Shown here one piece after another: positions 8,350 through 19,231 of a stretch of 64,000 bases of DNA; the first letter of the stretch is position 1, and every line of letters starts with the position of its first letter. The notes beneath the pieces are model-generated. The model did no database searches and was not told the DNA's origin. It was given only the letters and a program-made list of their open reading frames with translations. Made by a program: the position numbers and the translations under genes. The stretch is taken from contig NZ_JAJGTZ010000042.1 of the NCBI RefSeq assembly GCF_020784725.1, positions 39,938 to 103,937 on the forward strand. Reading direction: 5' to 3'. The stretch is from Limosilactobacillus reuteri. Its GTDB lineage: Bacteria; Bacillota; Bacilli; Lactobacillales; Lactobacillaceae.

Positions 8350-10508
8350 TGAATAAGAAGCCACAACGAACGAAAAATAGGGGACATAGAGAAAACCGAG
8401 GGACCTTTGGCAAATGGCTCTTTCTAATCACGGTTGGATTGTTTACCTTATTTATCGTTCGTTTTGCGTATATCGCAATAAATAAAGATGTTCAACATGT
8501 TAACTTACGGTCACAAGCGGAGCAAATTTATACCCAGCAGCGAATTATTCAAGCGCGACGAGGAGATATTTATGATTCGGAAGGAACCCCCTTGGCAACT
8601 GATACAAGTAAATATACCCTCTATGCTGTTTTAGATCGAACCCAAAAGTCTTCTGATGGTAAACCATTATATGTAAAAGATCGAGAAAAAACTGCCAAGG
8701 TATTATCACAGTATATTGACCTGACCCCAAAGCAAATTGAAAAGATCCTTAAACCAAAGGGACAAGCCTACCAAGTTGAATTTGGAAATGCTGGGAGCAA
8801 CCTTTCTGTTTCAACAATGCAGAAGATCAAGAATCGACATTTGCCAGGAATTAATTTTATTGCGACCCCAGCACGTCAATATCCAGAAGGTGAATTTGCT
8901 TCTCAAATCATCGGGATGGCAACTCCTAAAGTTAAAAATGATAATGGAACTGAAGAGACCAATTTGGTGGGACAATTGGGCTTAGAAGGCTACTTTAATA
9001 AACAATTGACGGGAATAAATGGGTTGAGAAAAGATAAACAGGACGTCTATGGATACCAGATTGCTAATTCGAAGCAGGTAACTAAAAAAGCCGTCAACGG
9101 TGATAATATTTACACTACGCTTGATTCACAAACCCAACATTTCCTCGAAAACAAAGTTAATAAAGTTTATAAAAGTTCTAACGCCAATGCAATGACTGCA
9201 GTTGTAATGGAAGCCAAAACAGGTAGAATTATTGCCGCTACTCAACGGCCAACTCTTCATGCAGAAAATAATCCGGTTTGGCGAAATATGCTAGTTCAAG
9301 ATGCTTATGAGCCAGGATCGGTAATGAAAATTTTGTCATTAGCTGCTGCTATCGATACCGGGCATTTTAACCCTAATGCGACCTTTAATTCTGGAACATG
9401 GGCCATGGGTGGCGGAAAAATCACTGATTGGTCAAGTTCTGGTTGGGGAACAATTTCCTATAAAGATGCTTTTGATATGTCTAGTAATGTTGGGTTTGCT
9501 CATGTAGAACAGGACATGGGAGCAGAGACATGGATGAAGTACATTAAACGATTTGGCTTGTTAAAGAAAGTTAATGTTATTGGAATGAATAACGAGGTTA
9601 ATGGTTACACTTCATTTAAAGGGATTCTTGCTCAGGCCAATACCGCTTTTGGCCAGGGAATTACTGTAAATGTCATGCAGATGATGCAAGCGTTCAGTGC
9701 TATTGGCAATAATGGTAAAATGATGAAACCATACATTGTTAGCAAAGTTGTAGATGGTAATAGCGGAAAGACAATCCAAAAGGTCAAACCTAAAGTTGTT
9801 GGACACCCAATAAAAGCATCGACAGCTAAGAAAGTTCTTGGTTACATGCAAGGCGTTGTTTATGATCAAAAGGGACTTGGCCATGATTACCAGATTAAGG
9901 GTTACCGAATTGCTGGAAAAACAGCTACTGCACAAATTGGTGGTGCGCATGGTTATTCAACTGGTGATACTAACTACCTTTACTCCTTTGCAGGGATGGC
10001 ACCAGCTAAAGATCCAAAGTATATTATGTATGTTACCCTTCGCCAACCGCAAAACCTAAAAAAACCAGCAACCAAACAAATTGCCAGCGTTTTTAATCCG
10101 ACAATGAAAATGTTATTGAGCCAACAAAAAGTTGCGGAAAAGGCCAAAAAAAAGGTTATTACAATGCCTAATGTTGTTGGTCAAGCAAGCGATGACGCTA
10201 ATAAAGAATTATCAAGTAAAGGAATGCAGGTGATTGTTGTTGGTTCTGGTAAGAAAGTGAAACAACAATCAGCGGTTGCGAACGAACAAGTGTTAACAGA
10301 TCAACATGTTATTCTTGATACTGGTGGCGAGTATAAAATGCCAGATATTTCTGGATGGAGCTCTGCTGATGTTCAACAATTAGCCAAGGTTCTTAAACTA
10401 AAAGTAAAAGAAAATGGAAACGGGTATGTTACTCAGCAAAGTATTTCACCTGATACAACTATTAAACGTGGAACAACTTTAACCGTTCAATATGAAGCTA
10501 AAAACTAG
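8349..10508 (+). CDS. pbp2B: Division transpeptidase, class B PBP with PASTA domains (PBP2B/PBP2x type)
   Basis: The 719-residue septal DD-transpeptidase has one membrane helix (about residues 24-43), a dimerisation domain starting at RRGDIYDSEG, and a penicillin-binding domain. Catalytic Ser324 lies in GSVMK, with SSN in DMSSNVGFAH. The third motif reads KTA (524-526, GKTATAQ) where KTG or KSG is usual. Two PASTA domains (MPNVVGQASDDA and MPDISGWSSADV) form the C-terminus, as in PBP2x-like proteins. It crosslinks septal peptidoglycan with FtsW. ATG 8349 overlaps the ftsL stop. Calling it ftsI, pbpB or pbpX is a naming choice. Confidence 0.93.
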   Translation: MNKKPQRTKNRGHRENRGTFGKWLFLITVGLFTLFIVRFAYIAINKDVQHVNLRSQAEQIYTQQRIIQARRGDIYDSEGTPLATDTSKYTLYAVLDRTQKSSDGKPLYVKDREKTAKVLSQYIDLTPKQIEKILKPKGQAYQVEFGNAGSNLSVSTMQKIKNRHLPGINFIATPARQYPEGEFASQIIGMATPKVKNDNGTEETNLVGQLGLEGYFNKQLTGINGLRKDKQDVYGYQIANSKQVTKKAVNGDNIYTTLDSQTQHFLENKVNKVYKSSNANAMTAVVMEAKTGRIIAATQRPTLHAENNPVWRNMLVQDAYEPGSVMKILSLAAAIDTGHFNPNATFNSGTWAMGGGKITDWSSSGWGTISYKDAFDMSSNVGFAHVEQDMGAETWMKYIKRFGLLKKVNVIGMNNEVNGYTSFKGILAQANTAFGQGITVNVMQMMQAFSAIGNNGKMMKPYIVSKVVDGNSGKTIQKVKPKVVGHPIKASTAKKVLGYMQGVVYDQKGLGHDYQIKGYRIAGKTATAQIGGAHGYSTGDTNYLYSFAGMAPAKDPKYIMYVTLRQPQNLKKPATKQIASVFNPTMKMLLSQQKVAEKAKKKVITMPNVVGQASDDANKELSSKGMQVIVVGSGKKVKQQSAVANEQVLTDQHVILDTGGEYKMPDISGWSSADVQQLAKVLKLKVKENGNGYVTQQSISPDTTIKRGTTLTVQYEAKN

Positions 10509-10532
10509 CAAAGAAACTAATTGGAGGTAAAT

Positions 10533-11504
10533 ATGAATTTCTTAAGTGCAGTTTTGACTATTCTTAGTTCATTCTTAATTACGTTTTTATTGATGCCCTC
10601 ATTAATTAAATATTTCCGGGCAAAAAAAGAAGGTCAGCAAATTCGTAAGGAAGGCCCTACCTGGCATGCTAACAAGGCTGGGACACCAACAATGGGGGGA
10701 TTATTGTTCATCTTTTCGGCAGTAGTAACAATTTTATGGGTTGCTGCTTGGCAAGGGTTAATTACGAATACGCTGTGGGCACTCCTCTTTGTCCTGGTTG
10801 TTTATGGCCTAATTGGGATGTGGGATGATAGTATTAAAATCTTCCACCATCAAAATGAAGGTTTTAAGCCATGGCAAAAGGCGCTATGTCAGGTATTAGC
10901 AGCAATGGTCTTTACTGTTATTTACCAACATGAAGGTTTTCAAATGGGCTTTGGAACAACGCAAATTGGTTGGCTTTACGGTCTGTTTATTATTTTCTGG
11001 ATCGTCGGCTTTTCAAATGCTGTTAACTTAACCGATGGACTTGATGGCTTGGTAAGTGGCCTTTCCATTATTTCTTTTGCGGCTTATCTAATCATTGTCT
11101 TAGTAAATCTCAATCAACCAGGTTATCCTGAAATTGCTCTTTTCTGTTTAGCAATGATCGGAACTTTACTAGGTTTCTTCCCTTATAATCATAAGCCTGC
11201 TAAGATTTTTATGGGCGATATGGGATCTTTAGCAATTGGGGCATCCTTAGCCGCTGTTTCATTGTTATTACATCATGAATGGTCCTTATTAGTAATTGGA
11301 ATCGTTTATGTTTGTGAAACTGCTAGTGTCATTCTTCAAGTGGCTTCATTTAAAACGACTGGTAAACGAATTTTTAAGATGACTCCCATTCACCACCATT
11401 TTGAAATGAGCGGGTGGAGTGAATGGAAAATTGATATTGTATTTTGGCTTGTAGGGTTAGTGGCTGCAATTATTGCCGTTACAACAATCTTATTAGTTGG
11501 TTAG
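10533..11504 (+). CDS. mraY: Phospho-N-acetylmuramoyl-pentapeptide transferase MraY
   Basis: A 323-residue polytopic enzyme that makes lipid I from UDP-MurNAc-pentapeptide and undecaprenyl phosphate at the inner membrane face. Family motifs are [19 protein letters not shown] (Asp-rich), [24 protein letters not shown] and [13 protein letters not shown]. About ten membrane segments are visible. The frame opens at TTG 10521, but the GGAGG at 10523-10527 puts the real start at ATG 10533. It sits between the PBP gene and murD as in other Firmicutes dcw clusters. Confidence 0.96.
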   Translation: MNFLSAVLTILSSFLITFLLMPSLIKYFRAKKEGQQIRKEGPTWHANKAGTPTMGGLLFIFSAVVTILWVAAWQGLITNTLWALLFVLVVYGLIGMWDDSIKIFHHQNEGFKPWQKALCQVLAAMVFTVIYQHEGFQMGFGTTQIGWLYGLFIIFWIVGFSNAVNLTDGLDGLVSGLSIISFAAYLIIVLVNLNQPGYPEIALFCLAMIGTLLGFFPYNHKPAKIFMGDMGSLAIGASLAAVSLLLHHEWSLLVIGIVYVCETASVILQVASFKTTGKRIFKMTPIHHHFEMSGWSEWKIDIVFWLVGLVAAIIAVTTILLVG

Positions 11505-11516
11505 GAGTAAAGAGAA

Positions 11517-12887
11517 ATGAAAAAAATTGATGAATACCAAGGTAAAAAAGTTCTTGTAATGGGTTTCGGAATTAGCGGCATTAATGCGGCCCACTTATTG
11601 GTAAAACTTGGTGCAAATGTTACCGCTAATGATAAAGCAACTCCTAAAAATAATGATATTGTTGATGATTTGGAAGCTGATGGAATCAAGGTAATTACTG
11701 GTGATAATCCAATTTCATTAGCTAATAAAGGTTTCGATGTTGTAGTAAAAAATCCTGGAATTCCTTATGATAATCCATTAGTGGCTGCATTTGTTAAGCA
11801 GGGGACACCCATTATTACGGAGGCGGAACTAGGATGGCAAATTTTTGATGGTCACCTTGTAAGTGTAACCGGAAGTAATGGGAAGACTACCACAACGACT
11901 TTAACTCAACTAATGATTGCTGAAAATGCAAAACATCAAGTGAAATATGCAGGTAATATTGGAATTTCCTTTAGTAAAATTGCTGAGAATTTAGGACCAG
12001 ACGATACATTGGTCACGGAATTATCTAGTTTCCAATTATTAGGAGCACCAACAATTCACCCGCATATTGCAATTATTACTAACATTTTTTCTAACCATTT
12101 GGATTATCACAAGACACGAGAAAACTATATTAATGCAAAACTTAATATTACTCGGAATCAAACCAAGAATGATTTCTTAGTTATTAACTGGGATCGGGAG
12201 GAATGGCAAAAGATTGCTCGGCGTAGTCAAGCTACTATTGTCCCATTTTCTCGTCTCAATAAGAGTCATGAAGGATCTTATGTAGAAGATGGAATGATTT
12301 ACTGGCGTGGGCAAGAAGTTATGCCAACCAAGGATATTCGATTGATCGGTCCCCAAAATGTAGAAAATGCGTTGGCAGCAATTGCAGCGGCAAAATTAAG
12401 CGGTGTTACAAATGATGCAATAAAGAAAGTTTTAACAACATTTAGTGGAGTCCGTCACCGTTTACAATATGTGATGGAATACCAAGAACGACTTTTCTAC
12501 AATGATTCAAAATCAACTGATATTGAAGCTACTGAAGTTGCCTTGCAAGGCTTTGATCGTCCAGTAATTCTTTTGGCGGGTGGTCTTGATCGTGGTTATA
12601 CCTTTGAACGGTTGGTTCCGTACTTTAAGAAGCACGTCAAGGCAATGATTGTTTTTGGTGAATGTAAAGATAAAATGAAGGATGCGGGAAATCAAGCGGG
12701 GGTTCCAGTAATTGAAAGTGAAAATGCAATTACTGCAGTACCAGAAGCATGGAAGTTGAGTGAACCAGGAGATGTCATTCTCCTCTCTCCTGCTAATGCT
12801 AGTTGGGACCAGTTCCCGAGCTTTGAAGTTCGTGGTGATAAATTTATTGAAGCAGTTGAAGAATTAACAGGAAAGAAGGAACAATAA
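11517..12887 (+). CDS. murD: UDP-N-acetylmuramoyl-L-alanine--D-glutamate ligase MurD
   Basis: A 456-residue cytoplasmic Mur ligase adding D-Glu to UDP-MurNAc-L-Ala. It has an N-terminal Rossmann-like domain ([14 protein letters not shown]), the ATP-binding P-loop [14 protein letters not shown] near residue 120, the [16 protein letters not shown] segment, and the C-terminal GVRHRLQYV...[12 protein letters not shown] and [13 protein letters not shown] motifs. ATG 11517 is preceded by TAGGAG. murG begins one base after its stop. murC, murE and murF are not in the window. Confidence 0.96.
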   Translation: MKKIDEYQGKKVLVMGFGISGINAAHLLVKLGANVTANDKATPKNNDIVDDLEADGIKVITGDNPISLANKGFDVVVKNPGIPYDNPLVAAFVKQGTPIITEAELGWQIFDGHLVSVTGSNGKTTTTTLTQLMIAENAKHQVKYAGNIGISFSKIAENLGPDDTLVTELSSFQLLGAPTIHPHIAIITNIFSNHLDYHKTRENYINAKLNITRNQTKNDFLVINWDREEWQKIARRSQATIVPFSRLNKSHEGSYVEDGMIYWRGQEVMPTKDIRLIGPQNVENALAAIAAAKLSGVTNDAIKKVLTTFSGVRHRLQYVMEYQERLFYNDSKSTDIEATEVALQGFDRPVILLAGGLDRGYTFERLVPYFKKHVKAMIVFGECKDKMKDAGNQAGVPVIESENAITAVPEAWKLSEPGDVILLSPANASWDQFPSFEVRGDKFIEAVEELTGKKEQ

Positions 12888-12888
12888 G

Positions 12889-14001
12889 ATGCGGTTATTG
12901 GTATCAGGTGGTGGAACTGGTGGTCATATCTACCCGGCATTAGCATTAATCGAACGCTTAAAGCAGGTTGAGCCAGATACTGAAGTGTTATATGTTGGAA
13001 CAACCCGTGGCCTTGAAAATAAAATAGTACCGGATGCCGGAATTAAGCTTGAAACAATGCATATGCAGGGCTTTAAGCGTTCTCTTTCTCTTGAGAATTT
13101 TAAGACTATCTATCTTTTCTTAAGTTCTGTTCATCATGCTAAAAAAATTATTAATGAGTTTAAACCTGATGTTGTTTTAGGTACAGGAGGATATGTAAGT
13201 GGAGCCGTCCTATATGCTGCCGCAAAGAAACATATCCCAACAGTAATTCATGAACAAAATAGCGTTGTTGGAGTAACAAATAAGTTTTTAAGTCGATATG
13301 TTGATCAAATTGCAATTGCATTTGAAGCTGCACGCAGTCAGTTTCCTGCTGATAAAGTTATAATGGCAGGTAATCCTCGTGCTCAACAGGTAGCAGCTAA
13401 AAAAGATAGTGACTTTTCATGGACAAGTTATGACTTGAAAGATGATATTCCAACCTTAATGATTTTTGGGGGAAGTCAAGGAGCACCAAAAATTAATAAA
13501 ACAGTTGTTGACGCTATTCCAGAGTTCAATAAGCGTCCTTATCAGGTTATCTTTGCAACTGGTCAAAAACGATACGATAATGTAAAAAGGCAACTTGCAG
13601 AAAGTAATATTAAACCGGCTGATAATGTTAAAGTTGTTTCTTACATTAAAGACATGCCAGCTAAGATGCCTCGGGTAGCAGCTTTAGTATCGCGAGCAGG
13701 AGCAACCACCATTGCTGAGGTAACGGCACTCGGAGTTCCTACAATTCTAATTCCTAGTCCGTATGTTACCGCTAACCATCAAGTAAAGAATGCTCAAGCT
13801 TTAGTTAAGAATAACGCTGGCTTAATGATTACTGAAGATAAGTTAGATGCCCGGGCATTATTGACCCAAGCAGATAAGATTATGGAAGATAAGGAAGTGC
13901 GTAAAAAGATGGCTCTTGCTGCTGAAAAGATGGGCCGGCCAGATGCTGCTGACAGACTAATTAAGATCTTGCATAAGGCAATTGATGAACACGAAAAATA
14001 A
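12889..14001 (+). CDS. murG: Lipid II synthase MurG (UDP-GlcNAc transferase)
   Basis: A 370-residue GT28 glycosyltransferase that adds GlcNAc to lipid I to give lipid II on the cytoplasmic membrane face. The N-terminus [19 protein letters not shown] is the acceptor-binding G-loop. [39 protein letters not shown] and [24 protein letters not shown] (the UDP-GlcNAc site) follow in order. The length fits the family. The start ATG lies inside the TAAG junction with murD, and the two are likely translationally coupled. Confidence 0.96.
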   Translation: MRLLVSGGGTGGHIYPALALIERLKQVEPDTEVLYVGTTRGLENKIVPDAGIKLETMHMQGFKRSLSLENFKTIYLFLSSVHHAKKIINEFKPDVVLGTGGYVSGAVLYAAAKKHIPTVIHEQNSVVGVTNKFLSRYVDQIAIAFEAARSQFPADKVIMAGNPRAQQVAAKKDSDFSWTSYDLKDDIPTLMIFGGSQGAPKINKTVVDAIPEFNKRPYQVIFATGQKRYDNVKRQLAESNIKPADNVKVVSYIKDMPAKMPRVAALVSRAGATTIAEVTALGVPTILIPSPYVTANHQVKNAQALVKNNAGLMITEDKLDARALLTQADKIMEDKEVRKKMALAAEKMGRPDAADRLIKILHKAIDEHEK

Positions 14002-14028
14002 AGTATAGATTAGGAAGGAGGAGGAGAG

Positions 14029-14877
14029 ATGTTGGATGATAGATCTGCGATTGAGCATCATAAATATTCACAGCGACTAACTGAATTAGAAAGGCGAAGT
14101 GCTGCTGCCCAACAGCGACAACAGAAAAAGAAGCCTTCGAAAACGCATGTTGGTAATAAGATTCGCGGGATTAAGATTAAGCGCTATGTGTCTAACGGCG
14201 AGCGAGTCTTCAAATTAGTTGTATTATTCAGTGCTATTCTCCTCTTTATGCTTTATATTATTTCTCCCTTGAGCAAAATTACCACGCTGCATGTAACTGG
14301 TAACCATGACTTAACAAAAGAGCAAGTAGAAAAAAAAGCAAATATTTATCCAGGACGTTTTATTTGGGGCGTTTATCTTACTCGTCATCAACTCACTAAA
14401 CAAGCTATTCGCAAAGATCCTCAGATAAAAGATTTAAGGATCAAGGTAACTGGTCCTCAATCTCTGCAAATATCTGTAAAAGAAAATGCCCTTTTAGGGA
14501 CAGCAGTGATGAATAATGATACCTACGCTGTTTTAGCTGATGGTCAATTGCAGCGAATAAAAACTGCTGATAATGGTATTGCTTATAAACGTTTTGATGG
14601 TCATAAAAAAGCTCTTGCTACGACGGCCACTCAACTAGGAAAGCTGAAGCCGGCAATAAGAAATGGTATTTCAAGTGTGAGTTATCAACCAACTAAAGAA
14701 TATCCAGATCGCGTTATTATTTATATGCGTGATGGTAATACAGTTTATGGCGACTTAAATACTATCGGGGACAAAATGGGATATTACCCTGCAATTGCAG
14801 CAAGTATGAAAAATAAGGGAATTATAGATCTTCAAGTCGGAGCTTATTCTTATGATTATGGATCTAAGGATAAATGA
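14029..14877 (+). CDS. divIB: Cell division protein DivIB/FtsQ
   Basis: A 282-residue bitopic division protein. A long basic cytoplasmic head (about 60 residues) precedes one membrane helix (LVVLFSAILLFMLYII, about 64-80). A POTRA domain begins ITTLHVTGNHDLTKEQVEKKANI, and the beta domain contains RVIIYMRDGNTVYGDL. It bridges FtsL/DivIC to the septal synthase. GGAGGAGG lies just upstream of ATG 14029. The short C-terminal tail is typical of lactobacilli. The following 120-base gap carries a candidate promoter for ftsA. Confidence 0.93.
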   Translation: MLDDRSAIEHHKYSQRLTELERRSAAAQQRQQKKKPSKTHVGNKIRGIKIKRYVSNGERVFKLVVLFSAILLFMLYIISPLSKITTLHVTGNHDLTKEQVEKKANIYPGRFIWGVYLTRHQLTKQAIRKDPQIKDLRIKVTGPQSLQISVKENALLGTAVMNNDTYAVLADGQLQRIKTADNGIAYKRFDGHKKALATTATQLGKLKPAIRNGISSVSYQPTKEYPDRVIIYMRDGNTVYGDLNTIGDKMGYYPAIAASMKNKGIIDLQVGAYSYDYGSKDK

Positions 14878-14907
14878 TTTTGTGAAAAACCTTGATAATT
14901 CCCTTTT

Positions 14908-14933
14908 TTGTCATTGTTTATCTGTGGTAAAAT
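14908..14933 (+). promoter_or_regulatory. Candidate promoter for ftsA-ftsZ
   Basis: TGGTAAAAT (-10 TAAAAT at 14928-14933, with an extended TGn) follows a TTGTCA at 14908. That spacing is only 14 bases, so the extended -10 probably dominates. It lies about 65 bases before ftsA in the only sizeable gap of the dcw cluster. Confidence 0.45.
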
Positions 14934-14997
14934 TCTTATATAGGTTAAAAATACAATTAATTTAATTAATGATAGTCTTAGGAGGGTTCCTTTTAGA

Positions 14998-16371
14998 ATG
15001 AATAATTCAGAAGTATACGTTGGATTAGATATTGGAACCACCTCGATCAAGGCACTGGTGTGTGAAAGTGTTAAGGGTCAGTTGAAAGTTATTGGTGTTG
15101 GTGTAGAACGATCGGCAGGATTAAACCGAGGAGTTATTGTCGACATTGATAAAACCGCCCAGGCAATTTCGGCGGCGGTAGCACAGGCCGAGGAAAAGTC
15201 CAACGTAGAGATTCAAAGTGTTGTAGTTGGCTTACCGGCAAATTACTTACAAATGCAACGAGTGCATGGTATGATTACGATTGCAACTAGAGGACAATCA
15301 AGAGAGATTGTTAATCAAGACGTAATTGACGTTGCTCGTGAAGCGTTGACGCAAAGTATTCCCCCCGAGCGGGAAATAATTGATTTAATTCCAACAGAAT
15401 TTACTGTTGATGGCTTTTCTGGTATTAAGGACCCCCGTGGAATGGTTGGTGTCCGTTTAGAAATGAAGGCCACCTTGTATACAGGACCTAAGACCATTAT
15501 TCATAATACAAAAAAGGCAGTTCAACAGGCAGGATATGACATTAAAGATTTTGTTATTACGCCGATCGCAACAGACTTTAACCTCCTTAATGATGGGGAA
15601 CAAGATTTTGGGACTGTTGTTATTGATTTAGGTGGCGGTCAAACAACGACCAGCATTATTCATGATCATCAATTAAAGTATACTTATGTTGATTCGGAAG
15701 GTGGAAAATATATTACTAAAGATATTTCTACAGTCATGAATACATCATTAAAAAATGCTGAACAACTTAAGCTAAACCATGGATATGCTATGGCATCCTT
15801 AGCTGATGAAGATGTTCAAGTTGACGTTGATGTTGTTGGCCAAAATGATCCTGTCCAATATTCAGAGCAGTATTTATCAGAAATAATTGAAGCACGAGTA
15901 CGGCAAATTTTTGATCGTATTCAGGATAAACTTAAGGCTATTCATGCTCCTGAATTACCGGGAGGAGTAGTCTTGATTGGTGGAGTAGCTGCTCTGCCAG
16001 GAGTTAAGGAACTTGCTGAACAGTACTTTACTGGTAATATTAAAGTGAATGTTCCAGAACAAATGGGCATTCGTCACCCTCGCTATGCGGTTAGTTTAGC
16101 TTTGGGGATGTATGAAAATCAGTTATCAGATATTGATCGATTAATTAAGCAAACTGTTCAACGAATTGATACGATTAAGAGTCCCCATGAAGAAAAAGGA
16201 CAAACTGTTAATCAGCCACGTCAACAATGGACTGAAAAATCTGATAAATTACAACGTTCACAGCGAGAAGCACAGCAGCAACCAGTTACTGAGGAGCCAG
16301 CGCCAAAGAAGAAAAAGCAAAACGGCCTAAGTAATCGGTTTAAAAACATTTTTAATAATTTATTTGACTAA
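14998..16371 (+). CDS. ftsA: Cell division protein FtsA
   Basis: A 457-residue actin-like ATPase that tethers FtsZ to the membrane. It opens with [16 protein letters not shown] (phosphate-1) and has [15 protein letters not shown] (phosphate-2) near residue 210 and [19 protein letters not shown] (adenosine motif) near 320. A Gln/Lys-rich linker leads to the C-terminal amphipathic membrane-targeting helix [21 protein letters not shown] lies about 10 bases before ATG 14998. ftsZ follows after 17 bases. Confidence 0.96.
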   Translation: MNNSEVYVGLDIGTTSIKALVCESVKGQLKVIGVGVERSAGLNRGVIVDIDKTAQAISAAVAQAEEKSNVEIQSVVVGLPANYLQMQRVHGMITIATRGQSREIVNQDVIDVAREALTQSIPPEREIIDLIPTEFTVDGFSGIKDPRGMVGVRLEMKATLYTGPKTIIHNTKKAVQQAGYDIKDFVITPIATDFNLLNDGEQDFGTVVIDLGGGQTTTSIIHDHQLKYTYVDSEGGKYITKDISTVMNTSLKNAEQLKLNHGYAMASLADEDVQVDVDVVGQNDPVQYSEQYLSEIIEARVRQIFDRIQDKLKAIHAPELPGGVVLIGGVAALPGVKELAEQYFTGNIKVNVPEQMGIRHPRYAVSLALGMYENQLSDIDRLIKQTVQRIDTIKSPHEEKGQTVNQPRQQWTEKSDKLQRSQREAQQQPVTEEPAPKKKKQNGLSNRFKNIFNNLFD

Positions 16372-16388
16372 TTTGGAGGAATACTGCT

Positions 16389-17636
16389 ATGGATAACGAA
16401 ACGTTCGCTAACGACAACCAATTTGCGGAAGCGCAAATCAAAGTAATTGGTGTTGGTGGAGCTGGCGGTAATGCCGTCAACCGAATGATCACTGAAAAGG
16501 TGCAAGGTGTTGACTTTATTGTTGCTAACACCGATCTACAAGCATTAAATAATTCTCAAGCAACAACCAAAATTCGCTTAGGACCTAAATTGACAAAAGG
16601 ATTAGGTGCTGGTTCAAATCCAGAAGTAGGTGAAAAAGCTGCCCAAGAAAGTGAAGAACAAATTAAAAAAGCTCTTGAGGGAGCAGATATGGTCTTCATT
16701 ACAGCCGGAATGGGTGGTGGAACTGGTACCGGAGCAGCTCCAGTTGTAGCTAAGCTTGCTAAAGATAGTGGAGCATTAACTGTTGGTGTTGTGACTCGTC
16801 CGTTCTCATTTGAAGGACCTCGTCGAGCACGTTATGCTGCAGAAGGACTTGAAAAGTTAAAGTCAAATGTTGATACTTTAATTATCGTTGCTAATAATCG
16901 CTTATTAGAGATGATTGATAAGAAGACGCCAATGATGGAAGCATTTAAAGAAGCTGATAATGTTCTTCGTCAAGGTGTGCAAGGTATTTCAGACTTAATT
17001 GTTACCCCAGGTTACATCAACCTTGACTTTGCTGACATTAAGACATTGATGTCTAACCAAGGTTCTGCCTTAATGGGGGTTGGTGCTTCTACTGGTGAAA
17101 ACCGTGCTACTGAAGCAACTAAGAAGGCTATTTCTTCTCCATTACTTGAAGTGTCAATTGATGGGGCTCAACATGTCTTGATGGATATTACTGGTGGCAA
17201 AGACTTATCAATGTTTGAAGCTCAAGAAGCATCAGATGTGATTAAACAAGCTGCTGGAACTAATGTTGATATTTCATTTGGTATGTCCTTAAATGAATCA
17301 ATGGGCGATGAAGTTCGCGTTACTGTAATTGCCACTGGAATTGATAAGAAAAAGAAAATTCAACAACAAAAACCAGCGGAAAAAGAAGCACCACGAGTAA
17401 CACGGCCTATTCCACAAGACGAACAACCCGTTGAACAACCAAAGCAACGAGATCCTTTTGATGGTTGGAATGATCCAACAGCCGATACAAGTAACCAATC
17501 AAGAAATTCTGATAACGAATTTTCTCACGTTACTAAGCCAGAATTTAACGTATTTAACGATGATGCGGCTAATACGGATGACAATGATGATACTAACTTA
17601 TCGACTCCACCGTTCTTCAAGAATCGTCGTAAGTAA
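16389..17636 (+). CDS. ftsZ: Cell division GTPase FtsZ
   Basis: A 415-residue bacterial tubulin forming the Z ring. Visible are [13 protein letters not shown], the tubulin signature [10 protein letters not shown] near residue 107, [10 protein letters not shown] and the T7-region [11 protein letters not shown]. After a disordered Gln/Asp/Asn-rich linker (about 320-400), the conserved C-terminal peptide [10 protein letters not shown] binds FtsA and SepF. TTGGAGGA precedes ATG 16389. A terminator-like hairpin lies in the gap before sepF. Confidence 0.98.
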   Translation: MDNETFANDNQFAEAQIKVIGVGGAGGNAVNRMITEKVQGVDFIVANTDLQALNNSQATTKIRLGPKLTKGLGAGSNPEVGEKAAQESEEQIKKALEGADMVFITAGMGGGTGTGAAPVVAKLAKDSGALTVGVVTRPFSFEGPRRARYAAEGLEKLKSNVDTLIIVANNRLLEMIDKKTPMMEAFKEADNVLRQGVQGISDLIVTPGYINLDFADIKTLMSNQGSALMGVGASTGENRATEATKKAISSPLLEVSIDGAQHVLMDITGGKDLSMFEAQEASDVIKQAAGTNVDISFGMSLNESMGDEVRVTVIATGIDKKKKIQQQKPAEKEAPRVTRPIPQDEQPVEQPKQRDPFDGWNDPTADTSNQSRNSDNEFSHVTKPEFNVFNDDAANTDDNDDTNLSTPPFFKNRRK

Positions 17637-17646
17637 ATAACTTAGC

Positions 17647-17677
17647 AAAAAGGTGGATTTTTTAATCCATCTTTTTC
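17647..17677 (+). terminator. Terminator-like hairpin between ftsZ and sepF
   Basis: AAAGGTGGATT pairs with AATCCATCTTT over a four-T loop and runs into a T tract. It ends about 30 bases before the sepF start, inside the dcw cluster. Confidence 0.75.
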
Positions 17678-17706
17678 TGTTTAGCACTATTAAGGAGGGT
17701 AAAGCA

Positions 17707-18123
17707 ATGGCAGCAAATTTCTTAAAAAGCCTGTTTGGTGAAGAAGACATTGAGGAACAAGATAGTCTCTATGAAACAAGTGAACAAGTTTCAACGCCAG
17801 CAAATACAAGTAATAAAGTAGTTTCAATTAATAGCGGGCGTCTTAGCCAAATGAGTCAGATTTCCTTATACGAACCCCGTCTTTATGCAGATGTAAAGCA
17901 GATTGCGTCCCAATTGTTAGAAGGGCATGCGGTGATCGTTAACTTCACTCAAATGGATTCAAATGTTGCAGCGCGGTTAGTAGATTTTTTAAATGGGACC
18001 GTTTTTGCAATTGATGGTGAAATGAAACGGATCGGAAAGGAAATTTTCCTTTGTACTCCTAAAAACTATGAAATTTCAGGTAGTTTAACGAGTAATCTAA
18101 AAAATGATGGTGATAAATTTTAG
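17707..18123 (+). CDS. sepF: Cell division protein SepF
   Basis: A 138-residue FtsZ-binding membrane anchor. The N-terminal segment [13 protein letters not shown] is the expected amphipathic helix. The C-terminal SepF (DUF552) domain contains [47 protein letters not shown]. The frame is open from 17653, but AAGGAGGGT at 17691-17699 fixes ATG 17707. It is separated from ftsZ by a terminator-like hairpin and followed closely by yggT. Confidence 0.95.
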   Translation: MAANFLKSLFGEEDIEEQDSLYETSEQVSTPANTSNKVVSINSGRLSQMSQISLYEPRLYADVKQIASQLLEGHAVIVNFTQMDSNVAARLVDFLNGTVFAIDGEMKRIGKEIFLCTPKNYEISGSLTSNLKNDGDKF

Positions 18124-18141
18124 TCACTAAAAGGAGTTAAT

Positions 18142-18402
18142 ATGATCGCATTTTTATTATGGGCTCTCAATCAATTAGTTGATGCTTATATTTTAGTAAT
18201 AGTTGTGTGGTGCATTATGTCATGGTTTCCTAATGCACGCAATTCGCGACTCGGTGATATTATCAATCGGTTGGTAGAACCTTATATGCATTGGTTTGAC
18301 TTTATTCCTCCAATTGGGGGGATAAGTTTTGCGCCGATGATCGCTATCCTTGTACTATATTTTGTTCAAGCAGGATTAGTACAAATAGCAGCAATCATTT
18401 AA
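18142..18402 (+). CDS. yggT: YggT-family membrane protein
   Basis: An 86-residue protein with two membrane helices (about 5-25 and 60-83) and the family motif WCIMSWFPNARNSRLGDIINRLVEPY between them. YggT/YlmG proteins follow sepF in Gram-positive dcw clusters and are linked to cell shape and envelope processes; the molecular role is unclear. AAAAGGAG precedes ATG 18142. Confidence 0.9.
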   Translation: MIAFLLWALNQLVDAYILVIVVWCIMSWFPNARNSRLGDIINRLVEPYMHWFDFIPPIGGISFAPMIAILVLYFVQAGLVQIAAII

Positions 18403-18424
18403 TTAATATTAAGAGGAAGTAGAT

Positions 18425-19210
18425 TTGAGCGAAGATAATATTAAACAACATTTTCGTCCGGATGAAGCCACCCTTATTGACCAAGCAAATGACTGGGTAG
18501 CCACTGCAGAAGGTCAATATCGTCCTGTCCTCACTCCTTTTTTAAATCCGCGTGAACGTTTTATTGTCCAAACGATTGTTAATCGAAATAACAATGTTAA
18601 AATAACAATGTATGGTGGTTGGCAAGGCGCAGAAATGCAACGAGTTCTAATTTATCCGCCTTATTATGAACCCTCTATCGAAGACTTTGCTTTACAGGCT
18701 TTAGAGATAAACTATCCTGTTAAGTTTTCAGAACTTCATCATCGACAAATTATGGGAACATTGATCGGTGAGGGGATGGAGCGGAATGCATTTGGTGATA
18801 TTTTAACTGATGGGGCGCATTGGCAAGTTATTGTAACGAAACCAATGGTAGAGTATTTACGGAAAAACGTTGAGCACGTTGGTCGAATTAAGGTTAAATG
18901 GATTCCGATCGCAATAGAAGCAGTGGTAACACCTAAAGAGGAATGGGAACCGATAGTTACAACAGTTTCATCACTACGGTTAGATGTTGTGATAGCTACA
19001 GGCTTTAATTATTCACGAAACCGAGCAAAGCAATTAATAGAGCATGGTCAAGTTCGATTAAACTGGGAAGAGATTGATCGTCCAGATTATCAAATTGTGG
19101 TTCATGATTTGATATCTGTGCGTCATGGTGGTCGCCTCAGAATCGATATGACCAATGGGAAAACAAAAAAAGATAAAGAAAGAATTACCATTTCAGTTGT
19201 AAATGCGTAA
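18425..19210 (+). CDS. ylmH: YlmH-type S4-domain RNA-binding protein
   Basis: A 261-residue protein. The N-terminal YlmH domain includes FLNPRERFIVQTIVNRNNNVKITMYGGW. The C-terminal S4 RNA-binding domain (SSLRLDVVIATGFNYSRNRAKQLIEHGQVRLNW) begins near residue 180. Members associate with ribosomes and have been linked to rescue of stalled 50S-peptidyl-tRNA complexes. The start is TTG 18425 with AGAGGAAG upstream. Position between yggT and divIVA is conserved in Firmicutes. Confidence 0.9.
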   Translation: MSEDNIKQHFRPDEATLIDQANDWVATAEGQYRPVLTPFLNPRERFIVQTIVNRNNNVKITMYGGWQGAEMQRVLIYPPYYEPSIEDFALQALEINYPVKFSELHHRQIMGTLIGEGMERNAFGDILTDGAHWQVIVTKPMVEYLRKNVEHVGRIKVKWIPIAIEAVVTPKEEWEPIVTTVSSLRLDVVIATGFNYSRNRAKQLIEHGQVRLNWEEIDRPDYQIVVHDLISVRHGGRLRIDMTNGKTKKDKERITISVVNA

Positions 19211-19231
19211 TTTGAATGGAGGAATTTACTC

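Noticed and set aside
14029-14877. Possibility that divIB is a frameshifted or truncated gene because of low similarity
   Set aside because: Topology, POTRA segment, length and position all fit DivIB; divergence is normal in this family.
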